From Litorimonas sp964565335 (lineage in GTDB: Bacteria; Pseudomonadota; Alphaproteobacteria; Caulobacterales; Maricaulaceae), in the NCBI GenBank assembly GCA_964565335.1, contig CAZMEN010000006.1, positions 18,237 to 82,236 of the forward strand: a stretch of 64,000 nucleotides of DNA. Reading direction: 5' to 3'. Positions 36,003 through 44,638 of this stretch are shown in pieces; the stretch's first letter is position 1; each line of letters opens with the position of its first letter. Made by a program: the position numbers and the translations under genes. Below the pieces are notes generated by a model. It was not told where the DNA came from. It did no database searches and saw only the letters and a program-made list of their open reading frames with translations.

Positions 36003-37451
36003 ATGTCTAAGTGTTACAAAAATAACTTGCGCCGTCATGACCGCCGCAGCATTTTGAAACTGGGGTCCGCGGCCGGCCTTGCATCAATACTTTCAGCTTG
36101 CTCTGATATAGTGACTGCATCCAAGGTGGGCTTCACATCAAAGCCAAATTTCCTTTTTCTGCCAATCGATGATTTGAATGACTGGATTGGCGTTTTGGGA
36201 ACAAATGCCAATGTGAAAACCCCTAATATTGATGCATTGGCTGGGCGTGGGATGCTCTTTACCAATGCGCACGCTCAAGCGCCGATTTGTTCACCCTCTC
36301 GCGCAAGTTTGATGAGCGGGTTGTATCCGCACCAGACTGGCCTTTACGGCCAAATGCCTGATGACAAATTGCGCGCGGCTATCCAAGCTGTCAGTCCAAC
36401 GCCATTTCTATCCGAATACTTAAGAGAGGCAGGATATTACACGGCGGGCCGAGGTAAAATTTTCCATCAAAGCGCACCTGAAGGTAGTTTTGATGAATAC
36501 TTCAGAGAAGGAGATTTTGGACCTAAGCCACCAAAACGCTTGAAGTGGGAAAGCAATAAAACGCATACAGATTGGGGAGCGTTCCCAGATTCAGATGCGG
36601 AAATGATTGATTACAAAACCGCACGGTGGGGTGAAGAATGGCTGCTGAAATCTCATGAAAAACCGTTCTTTCTGGGATTAGGTATGATCCGCCCTCATGT
36701 CCCTTGGCACGCGCCTAAAAGGTGGTTTGATATGTATCCTTTGGAGGATATCGTTCTTCCGCCTTGGCTGGAAACGGATATGGATGATATTCCGCTCGCG
36801 GGCAAAAACATTACAAACGTGCCACAAATGCCAACCGTTGAATGGGCGATAGAGAATAAAGAGTGGCGTCCGATTTTGCAGTCCTACCTCGCGAGTATTA
36901 GCTTCGTTGATTACTGTGTTGGCATAGCTGTGGACGCGCTTCGTACATCTGAATATGCGGACAATACCTATATAATATTATTTTCAGATCATGGTTATCA
37001 CTTGGGCGAAAAAAGTCGTTTTGCCAAAATGTCTTTATGGGGACGGTCAACAAGGGTTCCTTTGATTATATCCGGTCCGGGCGTGCAGGTTGGGACAACA
37101 GAATCTGCCGTGGGTCTGGTAGATTTGTATCCGACTATACTTGAATTGGCCGGGCTTGCTGAAAACCCTGAAAACTCAGGTAAGTCTTTGGTGCCCAGTC
37201 TGAAGGGGATGGATTTAGAGCAACGGTCCATTACAACAGAATATGGAAAAGATAACTTCGCCATTGTAAATAAGAACTACCGCTATATTCGGTATGCTGA
37301 CGGGAGTGAGGAGCTTTATGACCTGCGTGTCGATCCGCACGAATGGAAAAATGTAGTTGCGGAGCCGCAATATCAGTCAATAAGGGAAAACCTCTCTAAA
37401 GAAATTCCACCTGAAACCAGAGCAGCGGTTAAGGGCGAAATGTATAAGTAG
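36003..37451 (+). CDS. S1-family sulfatase (iduronate-2-sulfatase-like), Tat/lipoprotein signal
   Basis: About 482 residues. The N terminus has a twin-arginine-like RRSILKL followed by ASILSAC (Cys33), so a lipoprotein exported by Tat is likely. The sulfatase core has FLPIDDLNDW (Asp56/Asp57), the formylglycine motif CSPSR (Cys96) and the FSDHGYHLGEK metal-binding segment, in the style of iduronate-2-sulfatase-like (S1_7-type) enzymes. Targets could be sulfated iduronate, xylose or rhamnose units. I chose the ATG at 36003, preceded by AGAGAGG, over an earlier in-frame ATG at 35958. It converges on the kinase gene with 8 bp between stops. I could not see a convincing phased operator in front of it. 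Confidence 0.92.
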   Translation: MSKCYKNNLRRHDRRSILKLGSAAGLASILSACSDIVTASKVGFTSKPNFLFLPIDDLNDWIGVLGTNANVKTPNIDALAGRGMLFTNAHAQAPICSPSRASLMSGLYPHQTGLYGQMPDDKLRAAIQAVSPTPFLSEYLREAGYYTAGRGKIFHQSAPEGSFDEYFREGDFGPKPPKRLKWESNKTHTDWGAFPDSDAEMIDYKTARWGEEWLLKSHEKPFFLGLGMIRPHVPWHAPKRWFDMYPLEDIVLPPWLETDMDDIPLAGKNITNVPQMPTVEWAIENKEWRPILQSYLASISFVDYCVGIAVDALRTSEYADNTYIILFSDHGYHLGEKSRFAKMSLWGRSTRVPLIISGPGVQVGTTESAVGLVDLYPTILELAGLAENPENSGKSLVPSLKGMDLEQRSITTEYGKDNFAIVNKNYRYIRYADGSEELYDLRVDPHEWKNVVAEPQYQSIRENLSKEIPPETRAAVKGEMYK

Positions 37452-37459
37452 TTCGAATA

Positions 37460-38869
37460 TTAGTTGCGAGATTGATGTACGGCTTCTCTCCAATTTTTAG
37501 CGTATTGGGAAAGGTTTTCCGGCTGGTAAGGGGAGACTTTTGGGTTGCTCTCCTGTTGAAAGTCAGAATGCCACTGCGTGATGAGAAAACAGCCCTCGGT
37601 TACACCGTTTCCTCGGTTTTGGATGCGTAGTTTTCTTTCAGGTTTAAGGGCTGCAATTAGGCCGCAGAGAACAAAATTTGAAGCGAAACTGCCCTCAACA
37701 AGAATGTCACTTTCAGAGTCGGAGTTAAGTCTATTCAAAATATCCGTGACCATTAAAGCTGAATAAAGTGTGGCTGCAGCTTTACCGTTGATCTCTATGG
37801 GCCCGTTCTCAAATAATATGCGTCCTGTATTGTTTGGATATGGCCCGGTGCCTTGACAAAATGAAGGCAAAATAAACGTATTCGAATCTATTATCCTTTG
37901 AATGTCTTTATTTGTAAATGTTGTTGCAATGTCAGTGTTAAAGCGCTCGCAAATTAGACCAAATTCACGTCCCCCCATGTAGCGAGCTGTGACAAGGGCT
38001 GATCCTTCGGCGTCGACATTTATAAGCATATCTTGCGCTGGATCTAAGCCGTCGATGCTTGCCTGGGAGTCCATTGCGATCGTCCAAGTGCCGGACGAAA
38101 TTACGGTAGGTCGAATGTCTTTGGGTTTTCTCATTGTAGGAAGATATCCTGCATTGCTGTCGTGGATGCCAGGGTAAATGACGCAATCCTCGTTCAGCCC
38201 GGTTTGCGCGGCAAGCTCAGGCTTAACTTTGCCTAAAGGCTCCCACGCTTTTGACATTGGAGGAAGTGCATATTGTAATCCCATTGCCTCAAGAAGTTTT
38301 GATGGGGAATTCGTTTTAATATTCCACAAATCTGTATGGCATCCCAAGGATGTTACTTCGGATGAAAATACCCCCGTTAAGCGCCAAGCCCAGTATTGGG
38401 GATATAAAAGTAAAACCGCGGTTTGTATTTGCTCAGCAGATAACAATTGACATTGCCAATGAAGTTGTTTGCCCAAATTAAGCCCTACGGGAAGCTCTGG
38501 GCTCCCAGTAATGTCAAATGATGGGCGTAAAGCTTTATAATCAGGAAGGTCATCCGGGTAGGCCTCAAATTCATAATCCATTATGGGGAGCAATAATTCT
38601 GAAGTTTTTGGGTCAACCAGTGCGGCAGTCGCTCCATGCGTAGCAATACTGATAGATGTTATATAATGATTTGCCGCTAATTCGGAGAGCTCAACGATAA
38701 ACCACATCCAGATATTGTTGATGTCATGACTTGCATAAGGTTGAGTTTCCTTGACCTTGTTAGACGTTCGGTTTTGATAAAGTTGTGCCCCCGCCGAGTC
38801 CAAAAGCGTGATTTTGACGTGGGTTTTACCAATATCGAAAACCAAAACTGTAGGGTCGTTAGGATCCAT
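37460..38869 (-). CDS. FGGY-family sugar kinase, probable L-rhamnulokinase
   Basis: A 469-residue cytoplasmic kinase of the FGGY family. The N-terminal phosphate-binding DIGKTHVKITLLD and the second-domain motifs YPGIHDSNAGYLP (catalytic Asp in HDSN) and SSGTWTIAMD (adenosine/phosphate loop) are clear. The context (rhaM, the RhaI-type isomerase and the aldolase fusion) makes L-rhamnulose the likely substrate, phosphorylated at O1. The sequence is not the E. coli RhaB type, so I leave the symbol blank; L-fuculose kinase is the alternative. It is divergent from the aldolase gene at 39092, and a phased operator lies in the shared promoter region. Confidence 0.85.
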   Translation of the reverse strand: MDPNDPTVLVFDIGKTHVKITLLDSAGAQLYQNRTSNKVKETQPYASHDINNIWMWFIVELSELAANHYITSISIATHGATAALVDPKTSELLLPIMDYEFEAYPDDLPDYKALRPSFDITGSPELPVGLNLGKQLHWQCQLLSAEQIQTAVLLLYPQYWAWRLTGVFSSEVTSLGCHTDLWNIKTNSPSKLLEAMGLQYALPPMSKAWEPLGKVKPELAAQTGLNEDCVIYPGIHDSNAGYLPTMRKPKDIRPTVISSGTWTIAMDSQASIDGLDPAQDMLINVDAEGSALVTARYMGGREFGLICERFNTDIATTFTNKDIQRIIDSNTFILPSFCQGTGPYPNNTGRILFENGPIEINGKAAATLYSALMVTDILNRLNSDSESDILVEGSFASNFVLCGLIAALKPERKLRIQNRGNGVTEGCFLITQWHSDFQQESNPKVSPYQPENLSQYAKNWREAVHQSRN

Positions 38870-38972
38870 TTCTTCGGACCTTCATTTCATGAGCTGATGG
38901 TGCGTAAATCTGATTTGAAGTTACTGCTAACACAGGCATTCGATCATAGCTTATATCAGCTTATATCAGAAG

Positions 38973-39005
38973 TGACTAATTATGCAATAAAATGATTGAA
39001 ATTGA
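38973..39005 (-). promoter_or_regulatory. Phased TCA/GCA operator, site 8
   Basis: Plus-strand TGA 38973, TGC 38983, TGA 38993, TGA 39003 (minus strand TCA-TCA-GCA-TCA), exactly 10 bp apart. It lies in the divergent region between the kinase (start 38869) and RhaEW (start 39092) genes and shares the TATGCAATAAAATGATTGAA block with the site at 49635. Confidence 0.65.
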
Positions 39006-39091
39006 GTGGCGTGAGCGTTAGTCATGATATTGAACAGAGCTAATCCATTTGGGTAGTTTATTTCAAGCCTTCGCATTGAACAGGAAATTTT

Positions 39092-41191
39092 ATGTCCGCT
39101 AAGTTAAAGAGCCTTTGGGATGACAAAAAAGCGAAGAGAATGACCGCGCCCGAACGGTTGAAATACCGTTCAAATTTATTGGGCTCTGATTTACGTGTTA
39201 CAAATTTCGGCGGGGGGAATACCTCGGCGAAGCTCCGTCAGAAAGACCCTTTGACAGGAAAGATGGTGGATGTGATGTGGGTTAAGGGCTCTGGCGGAGA
39301 TTTGGGTTCAATCAAATTAGATGGTTTCTCGACCCTTTACCTTACAAAGTTACGCGCGTTGGAGGGTTTGTATAGAGGCCTGGAACATGAAGACGAAATG
39401 GTCGGTTACCTCCCGCATTGTACATTCAACTTAAATGCCCGAGCAGCCTCCATTGATACGCCTTTGCATTCCTTCATTCCTCATAAGCACGTTGATCACA
39501 TGCATCCGGATTCTGTGATTGCAATTGCGTGTACAAAAAATTCAAAAGCACTTACCAAGAAGGTGTTTAATGGCAGGCTGGGGTGGTTGCCTTGGCAGCG
39601 TCCGGGCTTTGACCTTGGTTTAAAGCTTGGCGAAATGGCCAGCGCTAATCCAGATATGGAAGGAATCGTGCTCGAAGGGCATGGATTATTCAGTTGGGGG
39701 GATAGCTCAAAAGAGTGCTACCTGAAAACTTTGGAGATTATTCAATTAGCAGCTGATTGGCTGGCTAAAAATAATAAGAAAGCGGCTTTTGGGGGCGTAA
39801 AATACGGAAAATCATTATCGCCTTCCGTGCGACGTGATGTTGCCGGGGCATTAATGCCCATTATTCGTGGTAAAATTACGGGTGACCAAATGAAAATTGG
39901 ACACTTTAATGACTCTGATGAAATTTTGCAGTTTGTAAATTCTAAAAACCTTAAGCCTCTTGCGGCTTTGGGAACGTCTTGCCCGGATCATTTTTTGCGG
40001 ACGAAAATCCGTCCTTTAGTCATTAATTTTAAACCTACAGCCAAAGACCGAGGCAAGGAAATTGAAAAAGTCATTTCCGGCTTGGACGATCAACTCGAAG
40101 CCTATAGAGAGGATTATAGGGGGTATTATGAGCGCTCAAAGCGCGAGAGTAGTCCTGACATTCGTGACCCAAATGCCGTGGTTTATCTAATTCCCGGGGT
40201 GGGTATGATGACCTTTGCAAAAGATAAAGCAACGGCCCGTATTGCAGGCGAGTTTTACGTGAATGCTATTAATGTCATGCGCGAAGCCAATGGAGTCGAT
40301 AAATATATAGGTCTGCCAGAGCAAGAAGCTTTTGACATCGAATATTGGTTATTGGAAGAAGCTAAACTTCAACGCCAACCCAAGCCTAAATCATTAGCCG
40401 GACGTGTCGCATTTGTTACAGGTGGGGCAGGAGGGATCGGCTCAGAGACGGCGTTTAGGCTACTGCGTGAGGGGGCGTGCGTTATGCTCGCCGATATTGA
40501 TGCGAGAGCCTTAAAGGCTAAGGAAAAAGAGCTTTCGGAGGCATTCTCGCCTGATGTTGTTCGGTCTACATTATGCGATGTGACCGAAGAAAAAAGTGTG
40601 ATGGCAGCCATATCTGATTGCTCAACCGAGTTTGGTGGTATGGATATCTTAGTGTCCAATGCTGGAATTGCGAGTTCGGCACCGTTGGAAGATACGTCAT
40701 TGAAGCTTTGGAACCGAACCATGGATATTCTGTCGACGGGATATTTTTTGGTGTCCCGTGAGGGTTTTAAGGTCATGAAGGCCCAAAACATCGGCGGGAG
40801 TATTGTTTTCGTCGCCAGCAAAAATGGACTGGTCGCATCACCAGGTGCCTCAGCATATTGCACAGCCAAAGGTGCAGAAGTTCAGCTTTCCCGCGCTGTG
40901 GCGCTCGAGGGCGCACCGCTGGGCATAAGGTGTAATGTTGTGAACCCCGATGCGGTTCTTAAGGGCTCAAAAATATGGAATAGTGGATGGAAAAAAGAAC
41001 GGGCTGACGCCTATAAAATGTCGGAGGTCGAATTAGAGGACATGTATCGTCAGCGGAGCTTGTTAAAGCGGTCTGTCTTCCCTGAAGATATTGCGGAGGC
41101 TGTTTACTTTTTTGCAGCTGATACATCTTCAAAGTCTACGGGCAATATTATCAACGTAGATGCTGGACATGCGCCTTCATTTACGCGTTAA
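39092..41191 (+). CDS. rhaEW: Bifunctional rhamnulose-1-phosphate aldolase / lactaldehyde dehydrogenase (RhaEW type)
   Basis: A 699-residue fusion. Residues 1 to about 425 are a class II aldolase/adducin domain with zinc-binding histidines (HSFIPHKHVDHMHPD and EGHGLFSWG). Residues about 430-699 are a short-chain dehydrogenase with VTGGAGGIG, SNAGIASS and YCTAKG. Fusions of this architecture are known in the non-enterobacterial rhamnose pathway: the aldolase part splits L-rhamnulose-1-phosphate into dihydroxyacetone phosphate and L-lactaldehyde, and the dehydrogenase part oxidises lactaldehyde to L-lactate. The next two genes, an isomerase and L-lactate dehydrogenase, fit this exactly. It is the first gene of a three-gene operon. 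Confidence 0.93.
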   Translation: MSAKLKSLWDDKKAKRMTAPERLKYRSNLLGSDLRVTNFGGGNTSAKLRQKDPLTGKMVDVMWVKGSGGDLGSIKLDGFSTLYLTKLRALEGLYRGLEHEDEMVGYLPHCTFNLNARAASIDTPLHSFIPHKHVDHMHPDSVIAIACTKNSKALTKKVFNGRLGWLPWQRPGFDLGLKLGEMASANPDMEGIVLEGHGLFSWGDSSKECYLKTLEIIQLAADWLAKNNKKAAFGGVKYGKSLSPSVRRDVAGALMPIIRGKITGDQMKIGHFNDSDEILQFVNSKNLKPLAALGTSCPDHFLRTKIRPLVINFKPTAKDRGKEIEKVISGLDDQLEAYREDYRGYYERSKRESSPDIRDPNAVVYLIPGVGMMTFAKDKATARIAGEFYVNAINVMREANGVDKYIGLPEQEAFDIEYWLLEEAKLQRQPKPKSLAGRVAFVTGGAGGIGSETAFRLLREGACVMLADIDARALKAKEKELSEAFSPDVVRSTLCDVTEEKSVMAAISDCSTEFGGMDILVSNAGIASSAPLEDTSLKLWNRTMDILSTGYFLVSREGFKVMKAQNIGGSIVFVASKNGLVASPGASAYCTAKGAEVQLSRAVALEGAPLGIRCNVVNPDAVLKGSKIWNSGWKKERADAYKMSEVELEDMYRQRSLLKRSVFPEDIAEAVYFFAADTSSKSTGNIINVDAGHAPSFTR

Positions 41192-41222
41192 GCTCGTAAA
41201 CAGAACATAAGAAAGCAGGAAG

Positions 41223-42506
41223 ATGATTAATCAAAGCAGAATTGCTGAAGCAAACGCCGCGCTTGAAGCCGACGTTAAAAGTGATTTTGACGCTTTAGGG
41301 GCTCAATTATCCCGACGTGGCATTGCTATTGAAGGCGTGCTGGAAAAAGCCATAAACTTTAAAGTAGCGGTCCCTAGTTGGGGGGCAGGAACAGGCGGTA
41401 CGCGATTTGCGCGCTTCCCAGGAAAATCCGAACCGCGAAATATCTTTGAAAAACTTGAAGATTGCGCTGTAATCAATCAACTGGTTCGGATTACCGGAGA
41501 GGTTTCTCCGCATTTTCCTTGGGATGTCGTAGAGGATATGGCTCGAGTGAAGTCCGTAGCTAATGCTCATGGACTGACTTTTGGTCCTGTGAATTCGAAC
41601 ACCTTTCAAGATCAGAGAGGGCAAATGCATTCATATAAATATGGAAGCTTGTCACATTCAGATGAATCTACGCGTGATCAGGCGATTCGCCATAATATAG
41701 ATTGTATAGAGTGGGGAAAATCCATTGGGTCCGAAATTCTCACAGTATGGGTTGGGGATGGAAGTAACTTTGCAGGACAGTCCAATTTTACGCGCCAATT
41801 CGAACGCTATCTCATATCAATGGAAGAGATATATAAAGAACTCCCAGGTAACTGGCGCATGTTTATCGAACATAAAATGTTTGAACCGAGCTTCTACTCG
41901 ACAGTCATTCAAGATTGGGGAAGCAATATTTTGGCGGCTCAACATTTGGGCGAGAAATGTTTCTCGCTAGTCGACCTTGGTCATCATGCTCCGAATGTGA
42001 ATATCGAAATGATTGTTGCCCGCCTTATCCAATTTGAAAAATTGGCGGGGTTCCATTTCAACGACAGTAAATATGGTGACGATGATTTGGATAGTGGATC
42101 ATTGCACCCATTCCAGCAATTTCTGATATTCAATGAATTGATTGATGCTGAACGTCGAGGCGCTAAAAAATTCCGTCCTGAATACATGCTGGACCAATCG
42201 CATAACATGACAGACCCTATTGAAAGTTTGGCGACTTCTGCGGTGGCGGTTCAGCGGTCATATGTGCAAGCCCTATTAATAGACCGTGCTGAACTTGAAG
42301 TTTATCAAGATGAAAACGATGCAATGATGGCAAGTCAGTGTTTGAAGGTCGCCTATCAAACAGATGTGACTCCAATATTGAATATGGCAAGGTTTAAAGC
42401 AGGCGGTGCCATTGATCCCATTGGCTTTTATCGCTCGCTTAACTATAGAGACAGTCTCGAAAAGAAAAGACCAGCGAGTGCTAATCCATCTTCGGGCATC
42501 GTATAA
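41223..42506 (+). CDS. rhaI: L-rhamnose isomerase (rhizobial type)
   Basis: A 427-residue TIM-barrel isomerase converting L-rhamnose to L-rhamnulose, of the type found in rhizobia and pseudomonads rather than the E. coli RhaA type. Metal-binding residues are recognisable in FIEHKMFEPSFY (Glu), the SLVDLGHHAPN segment (Asp, His) and FHFNDSKYGDDDLD (Asp). The GAGTGGTRFARFPG segment near residue 57 is typical of this group. A ribosome binding site (AGCAGGAAG) precedes the ATG. It lies 31 bp after the aldolase fusion and 3 bp before the lactate dehydrogenase gene. Confidence 0.93.
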   Translation: MINQSRIAEANAALEADVKSDFDALGAQLSRRGIAIEGVLEKAINFKVAVPSWGAGTGGTRFARFPGKSEPRNIFEKLEDCAVINQLVRITGEVSPHFPWDVVEDMARVKSVANAHGLTFGPVNSNTFQDQRGQMHSYKYGSLSHSDESTRDQAIRHNIDCIEWGKSIGSEILTVWVGDGSNFAGQSNFTRQFERYLISMEEIYKELPGNWRMFIEHKMFEPSFYSTVIQDWGSNILAAQHLGEKCFSLVDLGHHAPNVNIEMIVARLIQFEKLAGFHFNDSKYGDDDLDSGSLHPFQQFLIFNELIDAERRGAKKFRPEYMLDQSHNMTDPIESLATSAVAVQRSYVQALLIDRAELEVYQDENDAMMASQCLKVAYQTDVTPILNMARFKAGGAIDPIGFYRSLNYRDSLEKKRPASANPSSGIV

Positions 42507-42509
42507 TAT

Positions 42510-43655
42510 ATGTTACCTGGCCGCCTGTCTGATTGCCTAAATGTTGAAGATTACCGTCGTGCAGCAAAACGCCGGGCGCATAAAATGGTATTCGATTATA
42601 TTGATGGTGGCTCTGATGATGAGGTCACGAGGTTTGAAAACCACACAGCCTTTAATGATTATCGACTTGCCCACCGCGTTCTTTCAGGTGTTGATAAGCC
42701 CGATATGTCTGCGACGATTTTGGGGCAAACAATAGATGCCCCATTTATATTGTCGCCGGCGGCGGGAAACCGCTTGTTTCATACCGACGGGGAAATAGGG
42801 CCTGCGAAAGCGGCAGACTCTGTAGGAACCGTCTATTGCCTATCAACACTGTCTTCTCGATCAATCGAAGAGATTGCAGCACTTACAACAGGGCCGAAAT
42901 GGTTCCAGCTTTATGTCTGGAAAGATAGAGTGCTCGTTAAAGAGATGTTGGACCGCGCTAAATCGGCGGGATATTCAGCTTTAATCCTAACCGTCGATTT
43001 TCCTATAACAGGCAATCGTGAACGCGATCCTCGAAATGGGTTTACCATCCCGCCAAAACTTGGGCCTAAACAGGTTTGGCACGCCATGAATGCGCCGCTT
43101 TGGGCACTTGATTATGTGACTAAGCCGAGTGTGAAATATGCTAATCTTGCAGAAGATACGAGTGCTGTTAGCCTGAATGAATTTGTCGCGCAGCAACTGA
43201 GTGCAGATTTTTCTTGGGATGACGCTGAGTGGCTTCTCGGGGAATGGAATGGTCCTGCGCTGATTAAAGGCATTGCGAGATCAGATGATGCAAAACGCGC
43301 TATTAAAACGGGTTTTGAGGCTATCTCACTTTCCAATCACGGTGGGCGGCAACTCGATAGTTCTCCCGCACCTATCCATTGCGTGCAAGAGGTTCGACAA
43401 GCTATTGGCGGCGATGCTGAATTGATTGTTGATGGAGGCATTCGGAGGGGCACAGATGTACTTAAGGCTTTAGCTTTAGGGGCCGATGCCGTAAGTTTTG
43501 CCCGGCCTTATTTATATGGCCTAGCGGCTTTCGGGGCAAAAGGGGCTATCCAAGCTGTCCAGCAGATAAGAGATTCAATCCGGCGAGACATGATTCTAGC
43601 AGGCGTTTCGGGCATTGACGAATTAGATGAAAGTTTTATTCGGCTTACTAAATAG
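42510..43655 (+). CDS. lldD: FMN-dependent L-lactate dehydrogenase
   Basis: A 381-residue alpha-hydroxy-acid dehydrogenase, membrane-associated in most relatives. It oxidises L-lactate to pyruvate and passes electrons to the quinone pool. FMN and substrate motifs are present: KMVFDYIDGGSDDE, LSPAAGNRLFHTDGE, FQLYVWKDR, the catalytic SNHGGRQLD and VDGGIRRGTDVLKALALGADAV. Its position 3 bp after rhaI shows that it serves the rhamnose pathway by consuming the lactate made by RhaEW. Another 2-hydroxy acid is possible but less likely. It ends the operon. Confidence 0.92.
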   Translation: MLPGRLSDCLNVEDYRRAAKRRAHKMVFDYIDGGSDDEVTRFENHTAFNDYRLAHRVLSGVDKPDMSATILGQTIDAPFILSPAAGNRLFHTDGEIGPAKAADSVGTVYCLSTLSSRSIEEIAALTTGPKWFQLYVWKDRVLVKEMLDRAKSAGYSALILTVDFPITGNRERDPRNGFTIPPKLGPKQVWHAMNAPLWALDYVTKPSVKYANLAEDTSAVSLNEFVAQQLSADFSWDDAEWLLGEWNGPALIKGIARSDDAKRAIKTGFEAISLSNHGGRQLDSSPAPIHCVQEVRQAIGGDAELIVDGGIRRGTDVLKALALGADAVSFARPYLYGLAAFGAKGAIQAVQQIRDSIRRDMILAGVSGIDELDESFIRLTK

Positions 43656-43685
43656 AGTGCTATTTGCTTGCCACAGCTAATTCGT

Positions 43686-43708
43686 TGGTCATACTAGGCG
43701 TTAGTATG
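43686..43708. promoter_or_regulatory. Possible GntR-type operator upstream of the deoR-family gene
   Basis: TTGGTCATACTA fits the FadR-subfamily consensus TNGTNNNACNA at 43687-43697. It overlaps a 7-bp inverted repeat, CATACTA / TAGTATG, with 5 nt between arms. It lies 54 bp before the DeoR-family gene. A chance match is possible. Confidence 0.3.
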
Positions 43709-43761
43709 GGGAGTATAATAGCCGCCCATCAAAGAATTTATCGTCACAAGGGTAGGGATAC

Positions 43762-44595
43762 ATGGCCGTCTCCGAACAAAACAATGTGAATGCGGAAGAT
43801 GAAAAGCTTTATATTCATGAGCGTTGGAGCCGTATTGTTGATATGTTGCATGTAACGAAGGTGACTTCGGTCGAGCAATTTTCAACGGCTTTGTCAGTCT
43901 CGCCCGCCACAATCCGAAGAGACCTTAATGAATTGCATTCGGAGGGACGTCTGCGCCGCGTAAGAGGCGGAGCGATCGCTGCTGAACCAAATACGGCCCT
44001 TGGAGATCCCTATTTCGGGCTCTCTGGGCAATTGCATCAGGAAGACACTCTCGCGGTGCATATCAAAGAAAAGCGAGCTATCGGTGAAAAAGCCGCTTCA
44101 ATGATAGACGATAATGATTCTATCATAATCGATGGTGGCTCAACAACGGTATTTATGACTCAGCATATCAAGGCGAAGAACCTTATGGTGCTCACGACAT
44201 CTATACCAATAATGAACTCATTATTGGGACGGCCCAAACTTCGTATTTTGATTGCCGGTGGTGAAGTGTTTCAAGAGCAGGCTCTTGTTTTGGATCCCTA
44301 TAGTCATGGTATTGTCGATAAATTTTCTGCTACGAAACTCTTTATTGGTGCCCAAGCTGTCACGGCGCGGGGCCTTATGCAAACAGACCCTCTATTAGTT
44401 CAAAATGAGCAGCAACTTATAAGCAGAGCAGACGAGGTTATACTGTTAGCGGACAGTTCTAAGTTTGCAGCCAAGGCAAGCCTTTCTGTTTGCGGCTTGG
44501 ACGCTATTGATACTGTTGTAACCGATTCAGGCCTTTCTAAAGAAGCCCGTAAGATGCTGAGCGAACATGACATTAATATCGTTATCGCAAACTAA
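43762..44595 (+). CDS. DeoR-family transcriptional repressor
   Basis: A 277-residue regulator. Residues about 20-75 hold the DeoR helix-turn-helix (SVEQFSTALSVSPATIRRDLNELHSEGRLRRVRGGA, in outline). Residues about 95-260 hold the sugar-phosphate sensor domain, with IDGGSTTVFM, TTSIPIMNSLL, LIAGGEV and LLADSSKF. Rhamnose loci of alphaproteobacteria often use a DeoR-type regulator sensing a phosphorylated intermediate. This makes it the leading candidate to bind the phased TCA/GCA elements, since DeoR-family proteins often bind direct repeats. It stands just after the rha operon with its own promoter, which lacks that element. Confidence 0.9.
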   Translation: MAVSEQNNVNAEDEKLYIHERWSRIVDMLHVTKVTSVEQFSTALSVSPATIRRDLNELHSEGRLRRVRGGAIAAEPNTALGDPYFGLSGQLHQEDTLAVHIKEKRAIGEKAASMIDDNDSIIIDGGSTTVFMTQHIKAKNLMVLTTSIPIMNSLLGRPKLRILIAGGEVFQEQALVLDPYSHGIVDKFSATKLFIGAQAVTARGLMQTDPLLVQNEQQLISRADEVILLADSSKFAAKASLSVCGLDAIDTVVTDSGLSKEARKMLSEHDINIVIAN

Positions 44596-44638
44596 ATTTT
44601 TCTATAGCCGGTATAGTTGATGTAGAAACTGTTTATAT

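Noticed and set aside
43660..43761. Phased element in front of the DeoR-family gene
   Set aside because: TCA triplets at 43689, 43729 and 43744 are not in 10-bp register.
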